Source of the DNA: a virus
Strand: one strand, 5' to 3'
IMG/VR virus record: IMGVR_UViG_3300028384_000913
Location: 1 to 54,585 of that record
Length of the DNA stretch: 54,585 nucleotides
How positions within the stretch are numbered: position 1 is the stretch's first letter; each line of letters starts with the position of its first letter. The notes below the pieces were generated by a model. That model searched no databases, was not told the origin of the DNA, and worked only from the letters and a program-made list of their open reading frames with translations. A program made the translations under genes and the position numbers. Below are positions 31,074 through 38,708 of this stretch, piece by piece.

Positions 31074-31587
31074 ACAACTTAAATTGAATTTAGATTTTAA
31101 TATGTTTTTAACTGCTGATTATAGCAACAGCTATTGTTGTATAGGACACCAAAAAGAAGAAAATAAAGACATATTTAAAAAACACGGGGTTAAAACTTTA
31201 CCTGAATCCTATGTAAATGAAAATACACAAATTAGACAGGTCTGGTGGGACGATAAAGATCTCAAAAGAGAATTAGGCAAACTTGTAAATCTTGATGTAC
31301 AGACAGTAAGCTCAATCAGACAAGACCCAGGAAATATCATACCAATACACAAAGATAAGTTCTTCAAGGTATATAGTAAAAATCCTCAAGAAAAAAGAAA
31401 AATGGCAAGAGCTAACGTATTTTTAGAAGATTGGAAGTTCGGACATTTTTTACAATACGATGATGTGATAGCTCCACCATGGAAAGCAGGAGACTGTTAT
31501 CTGTGGGACGGTTACTTAGATCACTTGAGCTGTAATGCAGGGCTTGTTCCTAAGTATACCTTACAGATTAGTGGATTTATATTATGA
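31066..31587 (+). CDS. 2-oxoglutarate/Fe(II) oxygenase-like protein
   Basis: 173 residues with a jelly-roll pattern. H-K-D (His95, Asp97) in I-P-I-H-K-D-K, and H-L-S-C-N (His153) followed by Lys163 in K-Y-T-L-Q-I-S-G, fit the H-x-D...H iron triad and the basic 2-oxoglutarate contact. I-R-Q-D-P-G-N preceding it is like Asp/Asn beta-hydroxylase or prolyl-hydroxylase type sequences. It probably hydroxylates a protein side chain, a small molecule or a nucleic acid base; none is proven. The start is TTG 31066 after GGAAGGA. Overlaps the aminotransferase-like gene. Confidence 0.72.
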   Translation: MIKQLKLNLDFNMFLTADYSNSYCCIGHQKEENKDIFKKHGVKTLPESYVNENTQIRQVWWDDKDLKRELGKLVNLDVQTVSSIRQDPGNIIPIHKDKFFKVYSKNPQEKRKMARANVFLEDWKFGHFLQYDDVIAPPWKAGDCYLWDGYLDHLSCNAGLVPKYTLQISGFIL

Positions 31588-32027
31588 CAAATAAAAATAA
31601 AGCTAAAGGTTCAGCGTATGAGCAAAAGATAGCTACACGACTAACAAAAGAATTTGATGTTGAGTTCAGAAGGGTTCCTCTTTCAGGATCTATTGATTAT
31701 TTAAAAGGAGACATTTGGACTCCTCATGATACCGCGTGGTGGCCTTATGCTATTGAGTGTAAGCATTATAAAGATATTGAATGGAACAATCTTTTAACTT
31801 CAAAAACTACAGACATGCTGCAATTCTGGAGACAAGCAGTTAGAGAGGCTGAAGTAATGAACAAGAAACCTTTACTTATATTTAGATGGAACAGATCAAA
31901 AGATTTTGTAGGATTTGATGATGATACAGAAGTAGCGTCGTACATTGAAATTAAATCTTTTGGTTGTAATTTTAAAGTTTGTCTATTAGATGATTGGCTA
32001 GAAGTAGTAAAACCAAAATTCAAATGA
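31584..32027 (+). CDS. PD-(D/E)xK nuclease, Holliday-junction-resolvase-like
   Basis: 147 residues. The pattern K-G-S-A-Y-E-Q (Glu of motif I), G-D-I-W (Asp), Y-A-I-E-C-K-H (E-x-K, catalytic) fits the PD-(D/E)xK fold of archaeal-type and phage resolvases. It may cut branched replication intermediates before packaging. An alternative is a restriction-type endonuclease of the same fold. ATGA overlap with the oxygenase gene upstream and again downstream, so it is translated as part of this cassette. Confidence 0.75.
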   Translation: MTNKNKAKGSAYEQKIATRLTKEFDVEFRRVPLSGSIDYLKGDIWTPHDTAWWPYAIECKHYKDIEWNNLLTSKTTDMLQFWRQAVREAEVMNKKPLLIFRWNRSKDFVGFDDDTEVASYIEIKSFGCNFKVCLLDDWLEVVKPKFK

Positions 32028-33028
32028 ATATTATAGGCTACTTTAATGAAGTAAAATGGAGAGAGTTAGAAGAAAAAACTCTTAACACTACTTACATAAA
32101 GTTTTTTCGTCCTGAAGATCATGTAATCGGTTCTAAAAGTATGAAAAAATTAGAAAATATAGAATTAATAGGTGAGACTACATTACACATAATAAACAGT
32201 TCAACTGTAGGTAGAATATTTTACAAATCTTTAGAAGAAAAATTCAATGTAATATATGAAGATTTTTGCACATGGCACGGTTATGAATCTATGATGGGTT
32301 TGAAGAGAGCTAATCAATCATTCAAACCTACCAACCCTCAGAAAAACTTTTGTTCTTTGAACCACAGACCTCGTATTAAAAGATGCGCTTTTGTGGACGC
32401 ATTAGAAAAACATGATCTTATAAACGATAATTACGTAAGTTGGCAAGGTTATGAAACAAAATACCCTTTTAAATATTTTGATAATAGAAAAATTACTTTT
32501 GATAATGTTTATGAATCAGATCAGCATTTAAATAAGGTACCTTTTGATATGCACGTACCGCCAGAAGAAGCTTTTAAAAATAGTCTTTGGAGTGTTGTGT
32601 GTGAATATATGATGGACGAAGGTGAGGATAATACATACACTCTTACAGAAAAGACTATGGTTCCCATCGCACACCAAAAGCCTTTGATAATTTTTGGAAG
32701 TGAGAATATATATAAAAATTATCTAGATCTTGGCTTTGAGTTATATGATGAGGTGATTGATTATTCTTTCTCAGAAATAACTGATTTTGACAAAAGACTA
32801 GAAATGTTTATGGAACAAGTAAAAAGATTAAATATTATGGATCACGAATTATTAAAACCAAAAGCACTTAGAAACTACAATAACCTAGTTAGACTAGTAA
32901 ATGATAAAATAATGTCAAGAAATGATAAAAGGTTAAGCCAAGAGAATCTTGACGAGATAAAAACTCTATTGTCATCAAGAGAATCCAATAAAGATATCGA
33001 CCATCAAAATGTAGCAAAAAAGTTATGA
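32024..33028 (+). CDS. Glycosyltransferase-like protein
   Basis: 334 residues. The C-terminal half resembles the GT10-type or related retaining sugar transferases: K-N-S-L-W-S-V-V-C-E-Y, T-L-T-E-K-T-M-V-P-I-A-H-Q-K-P-L-I-I-F-G, then the L-G-F-E-L-Y-D-E turn, which fit the nucleotide-sugar binding region of such enzymes (S-x-x-x-E...T-E-K...P). N-L...C-S-L-N-H-R-P-R-I-K-R at the middle may bind donor or phosphate. Start ATG 32024 (ATGA). Acceptor and sugar unknown; alternative is a family seen in marine phages without activity assigned. Confidence 0.55.
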   Translation: MNIIGYFNEVKWRELEEKTLNTTYIKFFRPEDHVIGSKSMKKLENIELIGETTLHIINSSTVGRIFYKSLEEKFNVIYEDFCTWHGYESMMGLKRANQSFKPTNPQKNFCSLNHRPRIKRCAFVDALEKHDLINDNYVSWQGYETKYPFKYFDNRKITFDNVYESDQHLNKVPFDMHVPPEEAFKNSLWSVVCEYMMDEGEDNTYTLTEKTMVPIAHQKPLIIFGSENIYKNYLDLGFELYDEVIDYSFSEITDFDKRLEMFMEQVKRLNIMDHELLKPKALRNYNNLVRLVNDKIMSRNDKRLSQENLDEIKTLLSSRESNKDIDHQNVAKKL

Positions 33029-33642
33029 AGATTATTACTCCTTATTGTACTTCGGGTGTAAACTTACCCTATACTATCAATATTGATAAACCAAAATTCA
33101 AAATAGGAATTTTCGGTGATAGTTTTGCTCAATTAGCAGAGTTTGAGTCTATTCATACGTATTTTAACCACGAAGCCTCTTGGATTTATTTTTTGGCAAA
33201 TATGCTTAAAGCCGAATGTTCTACTTATGGTATATCAAATGCAAGTATGTCCGATATTCTAGAGACAGTCTTTACCTGTGAAGAGAAGTATGATTTTTAT
33301 ATAGTATGGGTAACGGCTCCCTTGAGACCCTCACTTTTTTCAGAAATATCTTACAATTCTAAGAATATGATTAAGCTTAAAAAGTTTTTGTCGAACAAAG
33401 AAGCAGTAATTTTATATTGGGATTTAGCACATAAAATCGTTGATTTAAATAAACCTGAACTTGTGTGTACAGAGTACCTAACTAATCAAAATTTTAATGA
33501 GATAAATACTTTTGAAAAAGCTCCAAATCCGCTTGATCAAACTGCTGGATATCACCACATGTCAGCAAGAGGAAATCTATTATTTGCTATAAGACTATGC
33601 GAGTACATCAAACTTTCATTTGCTTACAATATAAAAAATTGA
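33025..33642 (+). CDS. SGNH/GDSL hydrolase-like protein
   Basis: 205 residues. Block I is I-G-I-F-G-D-S-F-A-Q (nucleophile Ser33), and block V is likely the late G-Y-H-H-M-S (Asp/His pair with an upstream D-Q). This layout fits the SGNH hydrolase superfamily, esterases that often deacetylate sugars or polysaccharides. A virion- or capsule-modifying role would match the glycosyltransferase gene upstream. Overlaps it by ATGA. It is the last gene before the promoter at 33620. Confidence 0.7.
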   Translation: MKIITPYCTSGVNLPYTINIDKPKFKIGIFGDSFAQLAEFESIHTYFNHEASWIYFLANMLKAECSTYGISNASMSDILETVFTCEEKYDFYIVWVTAPLRPSLFSEISYNSKNMIKLKKFLSNKEAVILYWDLAHKIVDLNKPELVCTEYLTNQNFNEINTFEKAPNPLDQTAGYHHMSARGNLLFAIRLCEYIKLSFAYNIKN

Positions 33643-33648
33643 TATAGT
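33620..33648 (+). promoter_or_regulatory. Sigma70-type promoter for the flap nuclease gene
   Basis: TTGCTT at 33620-33625, 17-base spacer, TATAGT at 33643-33648, placed so that transcription would begin shortly before AGGAG and ATG 33674. It overlaps the end of the SGNH gene. Same -35 and spacing as the promoters at 7060 and 10721. Confidence 0.65.
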
Positions 33649-33673
33649 TATATATAAATAACAGGAGATATCA

Positions 33674-34516
33674 ATGACTAAATCTTGGAACGATCTTGCA
33701 GACTTGCAAGAGCCTGACTACTCTGCATACAATAATCTACTAATTATTGACGCAAACAACCTTTCTTATCGCTGGTTACAACGACCCAATTATGGCTCAT
33801 TTGGCGCCGACTTTATCCGCACAATCCAATCACTCGCAAAGTCCTATGAAGCAGCAAGGACAATTGTATGTTTTGACTTCGGTAAATCATACTATCGCAT
33901 GGATATGCATGAAGAATACAAAGGTACACGTAAAAAACCACAAGAGGAAGAAGAAGTAAAAAAGTATGAAGAGTTTTTTGCAGTCCTCAACGACTTACCC
34001 GATCAACTTGATGAAGAAGTTTTAAAATTCAGAGGAGTTGAAGCTGATGATATTCTAGCATGGATTACTCAAAATATATCTGATAGATATGATCACACCT
34101 GGGTTGTATCTTCCGATAGAGACTTGTATCAGCTTGTTGACAAGAACGTATCTATTTTTAATATCTTTGGTAGAAAAGAAGTTACAATTGATACTTTGAG
34201 AGACGACTTTGAAGTAACTCCTTCTGAGTATATGTTATCAAGAATTATTGAAGGTGATAAATCTGATAATATTATTGGGATTGAGGGTATCGGACCTAAG
34301 CGTGCTCAAGGACTTGCAAGAGAGTACAAAACACTAGACTCTCTACTTGAAGCTTTACCAATCAAAGGCAGATCAAAATACATTACTAATCTAAACGCTG
34401 GAGCAGATACGTTAATCAGAAATGAGAAACTAATCAATCTCAAGAAGTATTGCGTAGAAGCAATTACTGCTGGTAAAAACGGAGATGAACCTCTTGAGCA
34501 GCTTAAAAACTTGTAA
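33674..34516 (+). CDS. 5'-3' exonuclease/flap endonuclease, T5 D15-like
   Basis: Removes RNA primers and flaps. 280 residues with L-I-I-D-A-N-N (first Asp), E-E-Y-K-G-T-R (Arg/Lys of the helical gateway), G-V-E-A-D-D-I (Glu, Asp, Asp cluster), V-S-S-D-R-D-L-Y-Q-L (Asp pair), and the helix-hairpin-helix G-D-K-S-D-N-I-I-G-I-E-G-I-G-P-K-R-A. T5 D15 has the same size (291) and order. First gene after a promoter, followed by an overlapping dUTPase-like gene. Confidence 0.92.
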   Translation: MTKSWNDLADLQEPDYSAYNNLLIIDANNLSYRWLQRPNYGSFGADFIRTIQSLAKSYEAARTIVCFDFGKSYYRMDMHEEYKGTRKKPQEEEEVKKYEEFFAVLNDLPDQLDEEVLKFRGVEADDILAWITQNISDRYDHTWVVSSDRDLYQLVDKNVSIFNIFGRKEVTIDTLRDDFEVTPSEYMLSRIIEGDKSDNIIGIEGIGPKRAQGLAREYKTLDSLLEALPIKGRSKYITNLNAGADTLIRNEKLINLKKYCVEAITAGKNGDEPLEQLKNL

Positions 34517-35087
34517 AATAAATATAGAAAAAAGTTCTGTAGCGTTAGCGATAGAAAAAGACTACGGCATTGAATGGGGGTTTAATGAATCGCTCCCATT
34601 CGAGCCCTTTTTTCATTTGCGGGCATGTATTATAAAAGACATCACACTAGAACCAGGAGAGATTATACCAGTCCCGACTGGTATCTATGCTCAGTTAATG
34701 GATCCTTCATTCATCATTGAGGTTTGTACTTTTTATGACTACCTATTTGAGGAAGGTATCTCAGTGGTAGATTCTCCAATGCTTTTTGATTATACATTTA
34801 GGAATGAAATATGGGTTTTGATAAAAAATAATTTTAACAAACCTGTAATCATACCTCCGACAAAAAAACTAGCGACTTTCTCTGTTAGACAACTGCCACG
34901 AATGGAGTTAAATTACGTCGATTCGATAGACGAAGTTGCTTGGAATTTCAAAAGTTCGAAAAAATTTATTCAAGATATTAAGAAAAAAGTATATCCTGAT
35001 ATCTATGATATTAAAAAAGAAAGATTCTCTAAATTTTACTCTAGAGAAGATATAGCAACATATGTAAGGAAACACAATGGAAGTTAG
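34485..35087 (+). CDS. dUTPase-fold protein, diverged
   Basis: 200 residues with traces of a trimeric dUTPase: L-E-P-G-E-I-I-P-V-P-T-G-I-Y-A-Q-L is like the strand leading to motif 2, and V-V-D-S-P-M...D-Y-T-F-R-N-E-I-W-V-L-I-K-N matches motif 3 (G-V-I-D-x-x-Y-x-G-x-I-x-V), but with about four extra residues between the Asp and the Tyr. I-P-P-T-K-K-L-A-T-F-S-V is like motif 4 (K-x-x-R-I-A-Q). The glycine-rich C-terminal motif 5 is missing. It could still bind dUTP/dCTP or have another role. The start is ATG 34485, 31 bases inside the upstream gene; TTG 34494 is another. Confidence 0.6.
   Translation: MNLLSSLKTCKINIEKSSVALAIEKDYGIEWGFNESLPFEPFFHLRACIIKDITLEPGEIIPVPTGIYAQLMDPSFIIEVCTFYDYLFEEGISVVDSPMLFDYTFRNEIWVLIKNNFNKPVIIPPTKKLATFSVRQLPRMELNYVDSIDEVAWNFKSSKKFIQDIKKKVYPDIYDIKKERFSKFYSREDIATYVRKHNGS
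34665..34684. repeat. 9-bp inverted repeat inside the dUTPase-like gene
   Basis: ATACCAGTC (34665-34673) and GACTGGTAT (34676-34684) are perfect arms around CC. It lies in the codons of the conserved I-P-V-P-T-G-I segment, so it may be chance from protein sequence; it would form a tight hairpin in the mRNA. Confidence 0.45.
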
Positions 35088-35748
35088 AATTATTAGCTAC
35101 TCACAAACACCTGAAGACTTAGTAGTGGGTAATGATATACAAGAACTCATAGCCTATTGCGCTAGAGTTTCTAATCCTGATAATCAAATGTCCTCTGAAA
35201 CTTCAGAAAAACTATTAAAATATTTAATCAGGGAAAAACACTGGTCACCCTTTGAAATGGTATCAGTCTGTATGGAGATCACCACAACTCGTGATATCGC
35301 TAGACAGATTTTACGGCATCGGTCATTCTCATTCCAAGAGTTTAGCCAACGGTATGCAAATCCGTTAGAAGGGTTGAAAAGAGTAACTCGGGAAGCTAGA
35401 TTACAAGACTATAAGAATAGACAGAATAGCATTGAAACTGACGATAACGCATTACAACAGCAATGGGCTGCTCAACAAGATTTAGTATGGCTTCAAGCTG
35501 TTAAAGCTTATAACTGGGCAATAGAAATGGGTATTGCTAAAGAACAAGCTAGAGCAGTTCTGCCAGAAGGCATGACTGAATCAAGATTATATGTTAATGG
35601 TACTCTTAGATCATGGTTACACTATATTGATTTGCGTGAAAAAAATGGAACACAGAAAGAGCATATCGAGATAGCGAGAGCTTGTGCTGAGGCAGTAACT
35701 GAAATATTCCCTATGGGTAAGTCGTATTTAGCACCTCCAAAAACATGA
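35077..35748 (+). CDS. thyX: Flavin-dependent thymidylate synthase
   Basis: Makes dTMP from dUMP with FAD and methylene-THF. The signature R-H-R-S-F-S-F-Q-E-F-S-Q-R-Y (about residues 87-100) is the ThyX motif R-H-R-x-x-S-x-x-x-x-S-x-R-Y. Other family blocks are present: C-A-R-V-S-N-P at the N-terminus and R-A-V-L-P-E-G-M-T near 167. Length 223, usual. Overlaps the dUTPase-like gene by 11 bases and the next gene by ATGA. With RNR, MazG and glutaredoxin it completes the deoxynucleotide pathway. Confidence 0.95.
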   Translation: MEVRIISYSQTPEDLVVGNDIQELIAYCARVSNPDNQMSSETSEKLLKYLIREKHWSPFEMVSVCMEITTTRDIARQILRHRSFSFQEFSQRYANPLEGLKRVTREARLQDYKNRQNSIETDDNALQQQWAAQQDLVWLQAVKAYNWAIEMGIAKEQARAVLPEGMTESRLYVNGTLRSWLHYIDLREKNGTQKEHIEIARACAEAVTEIFPMGKSYLAPPKT

Positions 35749-36857
35749 TAGCCTTTTTAACTCAGTATTACAGAGGATTAGGACACTCTCAACGAGTAAA
35801 GTTTATAGCTGAAAAAGTAGGAGAAACCCATGACGTTATAATCATGGATCAGCTTTTTCAGCCTCCTCTAGAATACTCTGTTCCTCACGTAGCCTTCCTA
35901 AAAGATTATAAACTAAGTGACGTAAACAATATGTTCCAGTTTATAATGAGGGATGAACTTATTCACTACAGAATAAATCAATTTATTAAAGTTTTAGATA
36001 AATACAAGGTAAAAACTTTAGTATGTGAAGGATTCCCGTTTTGTAGGCATCAATTTGCTCATGAATATATTAGATATTTTGAAGAGTGTAAAAAACGTGG
36101 CATAAAGATAATTATCTCTGTAAGAGATTTTCCGTGGGACGAACCGCATGAAAATGCATTACAAGATTGGGTTCTATATACACAGAATCTCGTAATCAAG
36201 TATTACGCAGAGAAAGTTATAGTTCATGGCGATCCAAAAATATTACCACTATATACTGATAGATTTAGGCATGCTAATAGTAAACAATTAATAGACGATC
36301 TTAAAGATAAGTTAATCTATACTGGTTACGTATGTGATAAATCAGTAGGTAAGCATGAACAAAAAAATAATAACATTTACGTAAGTACTGGGCTTAATAA
36401 AGAAGAGGGAATGTTGCTTTTTAAAAATATTCTTAAAATCGCTCCTGACTTTCCAAAACATACTTTTGTTATGACAGTAGCAAACAGGTATTTAACAACT
36501 GGCGTAAAAAAGAAAGGTAATGTTCTCATGGTTGAGTACATACCTGAATTAAGAAAAAAGTTAGTTGATTGTGCAGCTTATATTACTTATGGAGGCTATA
36601 ACGCGACAGTTGAGATTTTACAAAGCGGTATCCCATCAATAATCATACCAAGACAAGATGGGCAGAAAATGGAACAATTCGTAAGGGCGTATACTTTTGA
36701 GCCTCATGGTTATTTTAAAGTAGCTGCTGGAAATGATATAAAAAATTTAGGTGAAATGCTAAAAGAAGTTATAACAGAAAAGCCTACACCTTTTGAATAC
36801 AATATGAACGGGACAGAGGAGTCTGCAAATGTCATCAAACAGATACACGATGGATGA
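35745..36857 (+). CDS. GT28/MurG-like glycosyltransferase
   Basis: 370 residues in GT-B form. The N-terminal domain begins with Y-Y-R-G-L-G-H-S-Q-R, the glycine-rich loop of MurG-like enzymes (G-x-G-H). The C-terminal domain has N-N-I-Y-V-S-T-G-L near residue 208 and the donor-binding C-A-A-Y-I-T-Y-G-G-Y-N-A-T-V-E-I-L-Q-S-G-I-P-S-I-I-I-P near 290 (G-G-x-x-T-x-x-E-x-x-x-x-G-x-P). It likely transfers a sugar from UDP- or similar nucleotide-sugar. Acceptor unknown; DNA or a virion protein are candidates in a phage. Overlaps ThyX and the methyltransferase. Confidence 0.82.
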   Translation: MIAFLTQYYRGLGHSQRVKFIAEKVGETHDVIIMDQLFQPPLEYSVPHVAFLKDYKLSDVNNMFQFIMRDELIHYRINQFIKVLDKYKVKTLVCEGFPFCRHQFAHEYIRYFEECKKRGIKIIISVRDFPWDEPHENALQDWVLYTQNLVIKYYAEKVIVHGDPKILPLYTDRFRHANSKQLIDDLKDKLIYTGYVCDKSVGKHEQKNNNIYVSTGLNKEEGMLLFKNILKIAPDFPKHTFVMTVANRYLTTGVKKKGNVLMVEYIPELRKKLVDCAAYITYGGYNATVEILQSGIPSIIIPRQDGQKMEQFVRAYTFEPHGYFKVAAGNDIKNLGEMLKEVITEKPTPFEYNMNGTEESANVIKQIHDG

Positions 36858-37383
36858 TGTCAGAAGAGATGAAGCAATCTGGAAAGAGCTAGTTGCACAA
36901 AATGAGATAACTCTGTTAAACCATTATGTACGTACAGGCAAGCTTCACAAGCCTTATGAATTAGCTGAGAAGAATGCTTGGATTATAAGAACATTAAGAG
37001 ATAAAAAGCAGAGATACAAGTTTGATAAGTGTAAAAATGTAGTAATGATAGGTAGCGGTATGTACCCATACTCTATGTTTGATTTACATAAACAATACCC
37101 GCATATTAATCAAATAGGTTTAGAAATAGATAAAAAGCGGGCTATTATAAGTCAAAAATTAGTAGAGGCATGTCCCGCTAAAGATTCAATAAAAATAATA
37201 GCCATAGACGCAATGGACTATGACTATAGTTGGTTGGGTATAGATGATTTAATATTTGTCTCAGTCGATGTAGAACACAAAGATATTGTACAAAAGGCTC
37301 TAAAAACAAGTAAGGCGCAACTTTATATTTGTGCGCCTTACGATAAGTCTTGGTTGTACAACTTAGTTAATCATCTTACTTAA
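36829..37383 (+). CDS. Rossmann methyltransferase, nicotianamine-synthase-like
   Basis: 184 residues. V-V-M-I-G-S-G-M-Y-P-Y-S (about 71-82) is motif I of a SAM-binding Rossmann fold in the form seen in nicotianamine synthase-like proteins; I-G-L-E-I-D-K-K-R is the acidic strand 2 end and A-I-D-A-M-D-Y is motif III-like. A short N-terminal helix pair precedes. It could use SAM as methyl or aminopropyl-type donor, so a simple methyltransferase is not certain. A ribosome site AGAGGAG sits 8 bases before ATG 36829. The last rightward gene; its end contains the antisense terminator at 37302. Confidence 0.65.
   Translation: MSSNRYTMDDVRRDEAIWKELVAQNEITLLNHYVRTGKLHKPYELAEKNAWIIRTLRDKKQRYKFDKCKNVVMIGSGMYPYSMFDLHKQYPHINQIGLEIDKKRAIISQKLVEACPAKDSIKIIAIDAMDYDYSWLGIDDLIFVSVDVEHKDIVQKALKTSKAQLYICAPYDKSWLYNLVNHLT
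37302..37341 (-). terminator. Leftward intrinsic terminator inside the last rightward gene
   Basis: Perfect 10-bp arms GTAAGGCGCA (37310-37319) and TGCGCCTTAC (37332-37341) around a 12-base loop. Read leftward the second arm is followed by TTGTTTTTAG, a usable T-run; read rightward there is none. It would end the tail operon after its last gene (37376), but lies in codons of the convergent gene. Confidence 0.75.
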
Positions 37384-37498
37384 TATTAACACCATAAATT
37401 TCTTTTAGAGATATTTTAACGTGCTTTTTCAAAGCCTTCTTCTTTTTAGGTTTTACTTTACCCATTGATCTCTTAAATGTGTCAGGTGCAATACTCAT
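37376..37498 (-). CDS. 40-aa basic peptide, end of tail operon
   Basis: Short leftward gene whose start codon overlaps the stop of the upstream gene (ATGA, 37495-37498), the same coupling used elsewhere in this operon. Residues 10-30 are rich in Lys (K-V-K-P-K-K-K-K-A-L-K-K-H). The 3' end overlaps the convergent methyltransferase gene by 8 bases. Function unknown. Confidence 0.6.
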   Translation of the reverse strand: MSIAPDTFKRSMGKVKPKKKKALKKHVKISLKEIYGVNIK

Positions 37499-37695
37499 TT
37501 TGCTTTGACTGTTTTGACAGACTGAAGCAAAGGATTTTTTACTTCTTTGACAGTACGAGATGCTTCATCACCTTTACGGTAATATTCTCTCATCTTTTTT
37601 ACCGCTTCTTCATCATATTCACGGTCGCCATAACGGTTATCACCGATAGACTGTACTGTACCTGCTCTGTCATTTGCTCCAGAAATAGATTTCAT
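37495..37695 (-). CDS. Hypothetical protein, 66 aa
   Basis: Small leftward gene with AGGAG about 7 bases before its ATG. Charged and Gly/Asp-rich (S-I-G-D-N-R-Y-G-D-R-E-Y-D-E-E-A-V), ending in a Lys-rich stretch. No family recognised. Follows the gene at 37706 by only 10 bases and is coupled to the 40-aa peptide, so it belongs to the late structural unit. Confidence 0.65.
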   Translation of the reverse strand: MKSISGANDRAGTVQSIGDNRYGDREYDEEAVKKMREYYRKGDEASRTVKEVKNPLLQSVKTVKAK

Positions 37696-37705
37696 TGTCT
37701 ACTCC

Positions 37706-37984
37706 TTAGCGCATATCTTTGATGACTTTACCACCCATGCCTTTTGTTACATCTTCTTTTGCAACAGACACGTTACCAGAAATGCCACCACGAGCACCTG
37801 GCTTGTTGTCACCTGAACGGAATCCGCCCATAGTCTTTGGGGCACCTTCATTCATATAGCCTTGACCTTTTTTCATGCCAGGGGCTGTGTATGCTGAAGC
37901 ATCACCACCAGGCTTATCCATAGGCTTGGCTGCTGAAGCGATACCGGCCATAGGATCTTTTGCTGTTTTTGAAATCATAGCCAT
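37706..37984 (-). CDS. Gly/Met-rich small structural-type protein
   Basis: 92 residues, low-complexity, Gly, Lys, Met and Ala rich (P-G-M-K-K-G-Q-G-Y-M-N-E-G), without secondary structure motif. The strong ribosome site AAAGGAG and codon choice (GGT, CCT, GCA) suggest high expression. A virion-associated role is possible from the context only. Confidence 0.6.
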   Translation of the reverse strand: MAMISKTAKDPMAGIASAAKPMDKPGGDASAYTAPGMKKGQGYMNEGAPKTMGGFRSGDNKPGARGGISGNVSVAKEDVTKGMGGKVIKDMR

Positions 37985-38006
37985 GATTTAGTCTCCTTTT
38001 TAAGAA

Positions 38007-38645
38007 TTAGGAAATCAGTCCGAGAACTGTTTCTGTCATGTTACCTGCGTTTGAACCGCCTGAGGTAGAGGCACGAACTGTAACTGTGTGTGCTGGATCA
38101 CCATTAAGTGTTGAATCACCAACTGCGTAATACGCGTTTGCTGTTGTACCTAACTGTGAGAAACTGATTTCTGCATTACAGTTTGATACGATTGCCTGAT
38201 TTACTTCAGACATATCACAATACTCGACTACAAGACCTGGAGCACCTGTTGCTGCTGTTGAGGTCAAGTTTGCCATTTGATTAATGCCGTGTTCTGCATT
38301 TGAGAACTTACAGTTAATAAAGTGAAGCTTTACTGCTGTGTTACCTTCTTTAGTTACACAAGCTGCACCGCCAGCGGCGTTTGCATCTGAGCCTCTAAAA
38401 TGAATGTTCTTAAAGGTAATTGTCCCTGAAGAACCGTCTGCAATTGTTACATCGCCATCAATGATTACTGAATCACGATCGCCCATTCCAATATACGCAT
38501 AATTTGTTGCAACTAGACCAGTGTTTGCTGAATATTCACCTGGATACATGTGTACTTCGCTACCACCGTCTGTAAGAGCTGCTGTTGGGATGTCATTGAT
38601 TGAAAAACCAAATCCATTAAATCCACGTTGATCTACGACTGCCAT
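38007..38645 (-). CDS. Right-handed beta-helix-like virion protein
   Basis: 212 residues with regularly spaced strand-turn repeats typical of parallel beta-helices: Y-A-Y-I-G-M-G-D-R-D-S-V-I-I-D-G, G-T-I-T-F-K-N-I-H-F-R-G, V-K-L-H-F-I-N-C-K-F-S-N, G-L-V-V-E-Y-C-D-M-S. Each rung carries aliphatic residues and Asn/Cys turns, as in pectate-lyase-like tailspikes and decoration proteins. No catalytic residues are evident, so it is more likely structural or host-binding. It follows TAAGGAG and is preceded by a 63-base gap with a palindromic site; codon use suggests strong expression. Confidence 0.65.
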   Translation of the reverse strand: MAVVDQRGFNGFGFSINDIPTAALTDGGSEVHMYPGEYSANTGLVATNYAYIGMGDRDSVIIDGDVTIADGSSGTITFKNIHFRGSDANAAGGAACVTKEGNTAVKLHFINCKFSNAEHGINQMANLTSTAATGAPGLVVEYCDMSEVNQAIVSNCNAEISFSQLGTTANAYYAVGDSTLNGDPAHTVTVRASTSGGSNAGNMTETVLGLIS

Positions 38646-38666
38646 ATTAGTCTCCTTATTTAAGAT

Positions 38667-38688
38667 TTGTGATCATATTGTCACAAAC
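38667..38688. promoter_or_regulatory. Inverted repeat TTTGTGA-N8-TCACAAA
   Basis: Perfect 7-bp arms with an 8-base spacer in the 63-base gap before the beta-helix gene. A leftward -35-like TTGACT (38700-38705) is close, with only a weak -10 (GACAAT). The palindrome is CRP-like, but CRP sites have a 6-base spacer. An operator for a dimeric regulator, or a hairpin, is possible. Confidence 0.6.
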
Positions 38689-38708
38689 TTTTATGTTTAT
38701 GTCAAAAT

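Noticed and set aside
37477-37722. Rightward open frame of 81 codons (Cys/Phe-rich)
   Set aside because: It is the shadow of two well-supported leftward small genes with good ribosome sites; the Phe-rich composition is typical of antisense to Lys-rich coding.
38667-38688. CRP binding site
   Set aside because: The arms fit, but the spacer is 8 bases instead of 6; kept only as a generic inverted repeat.
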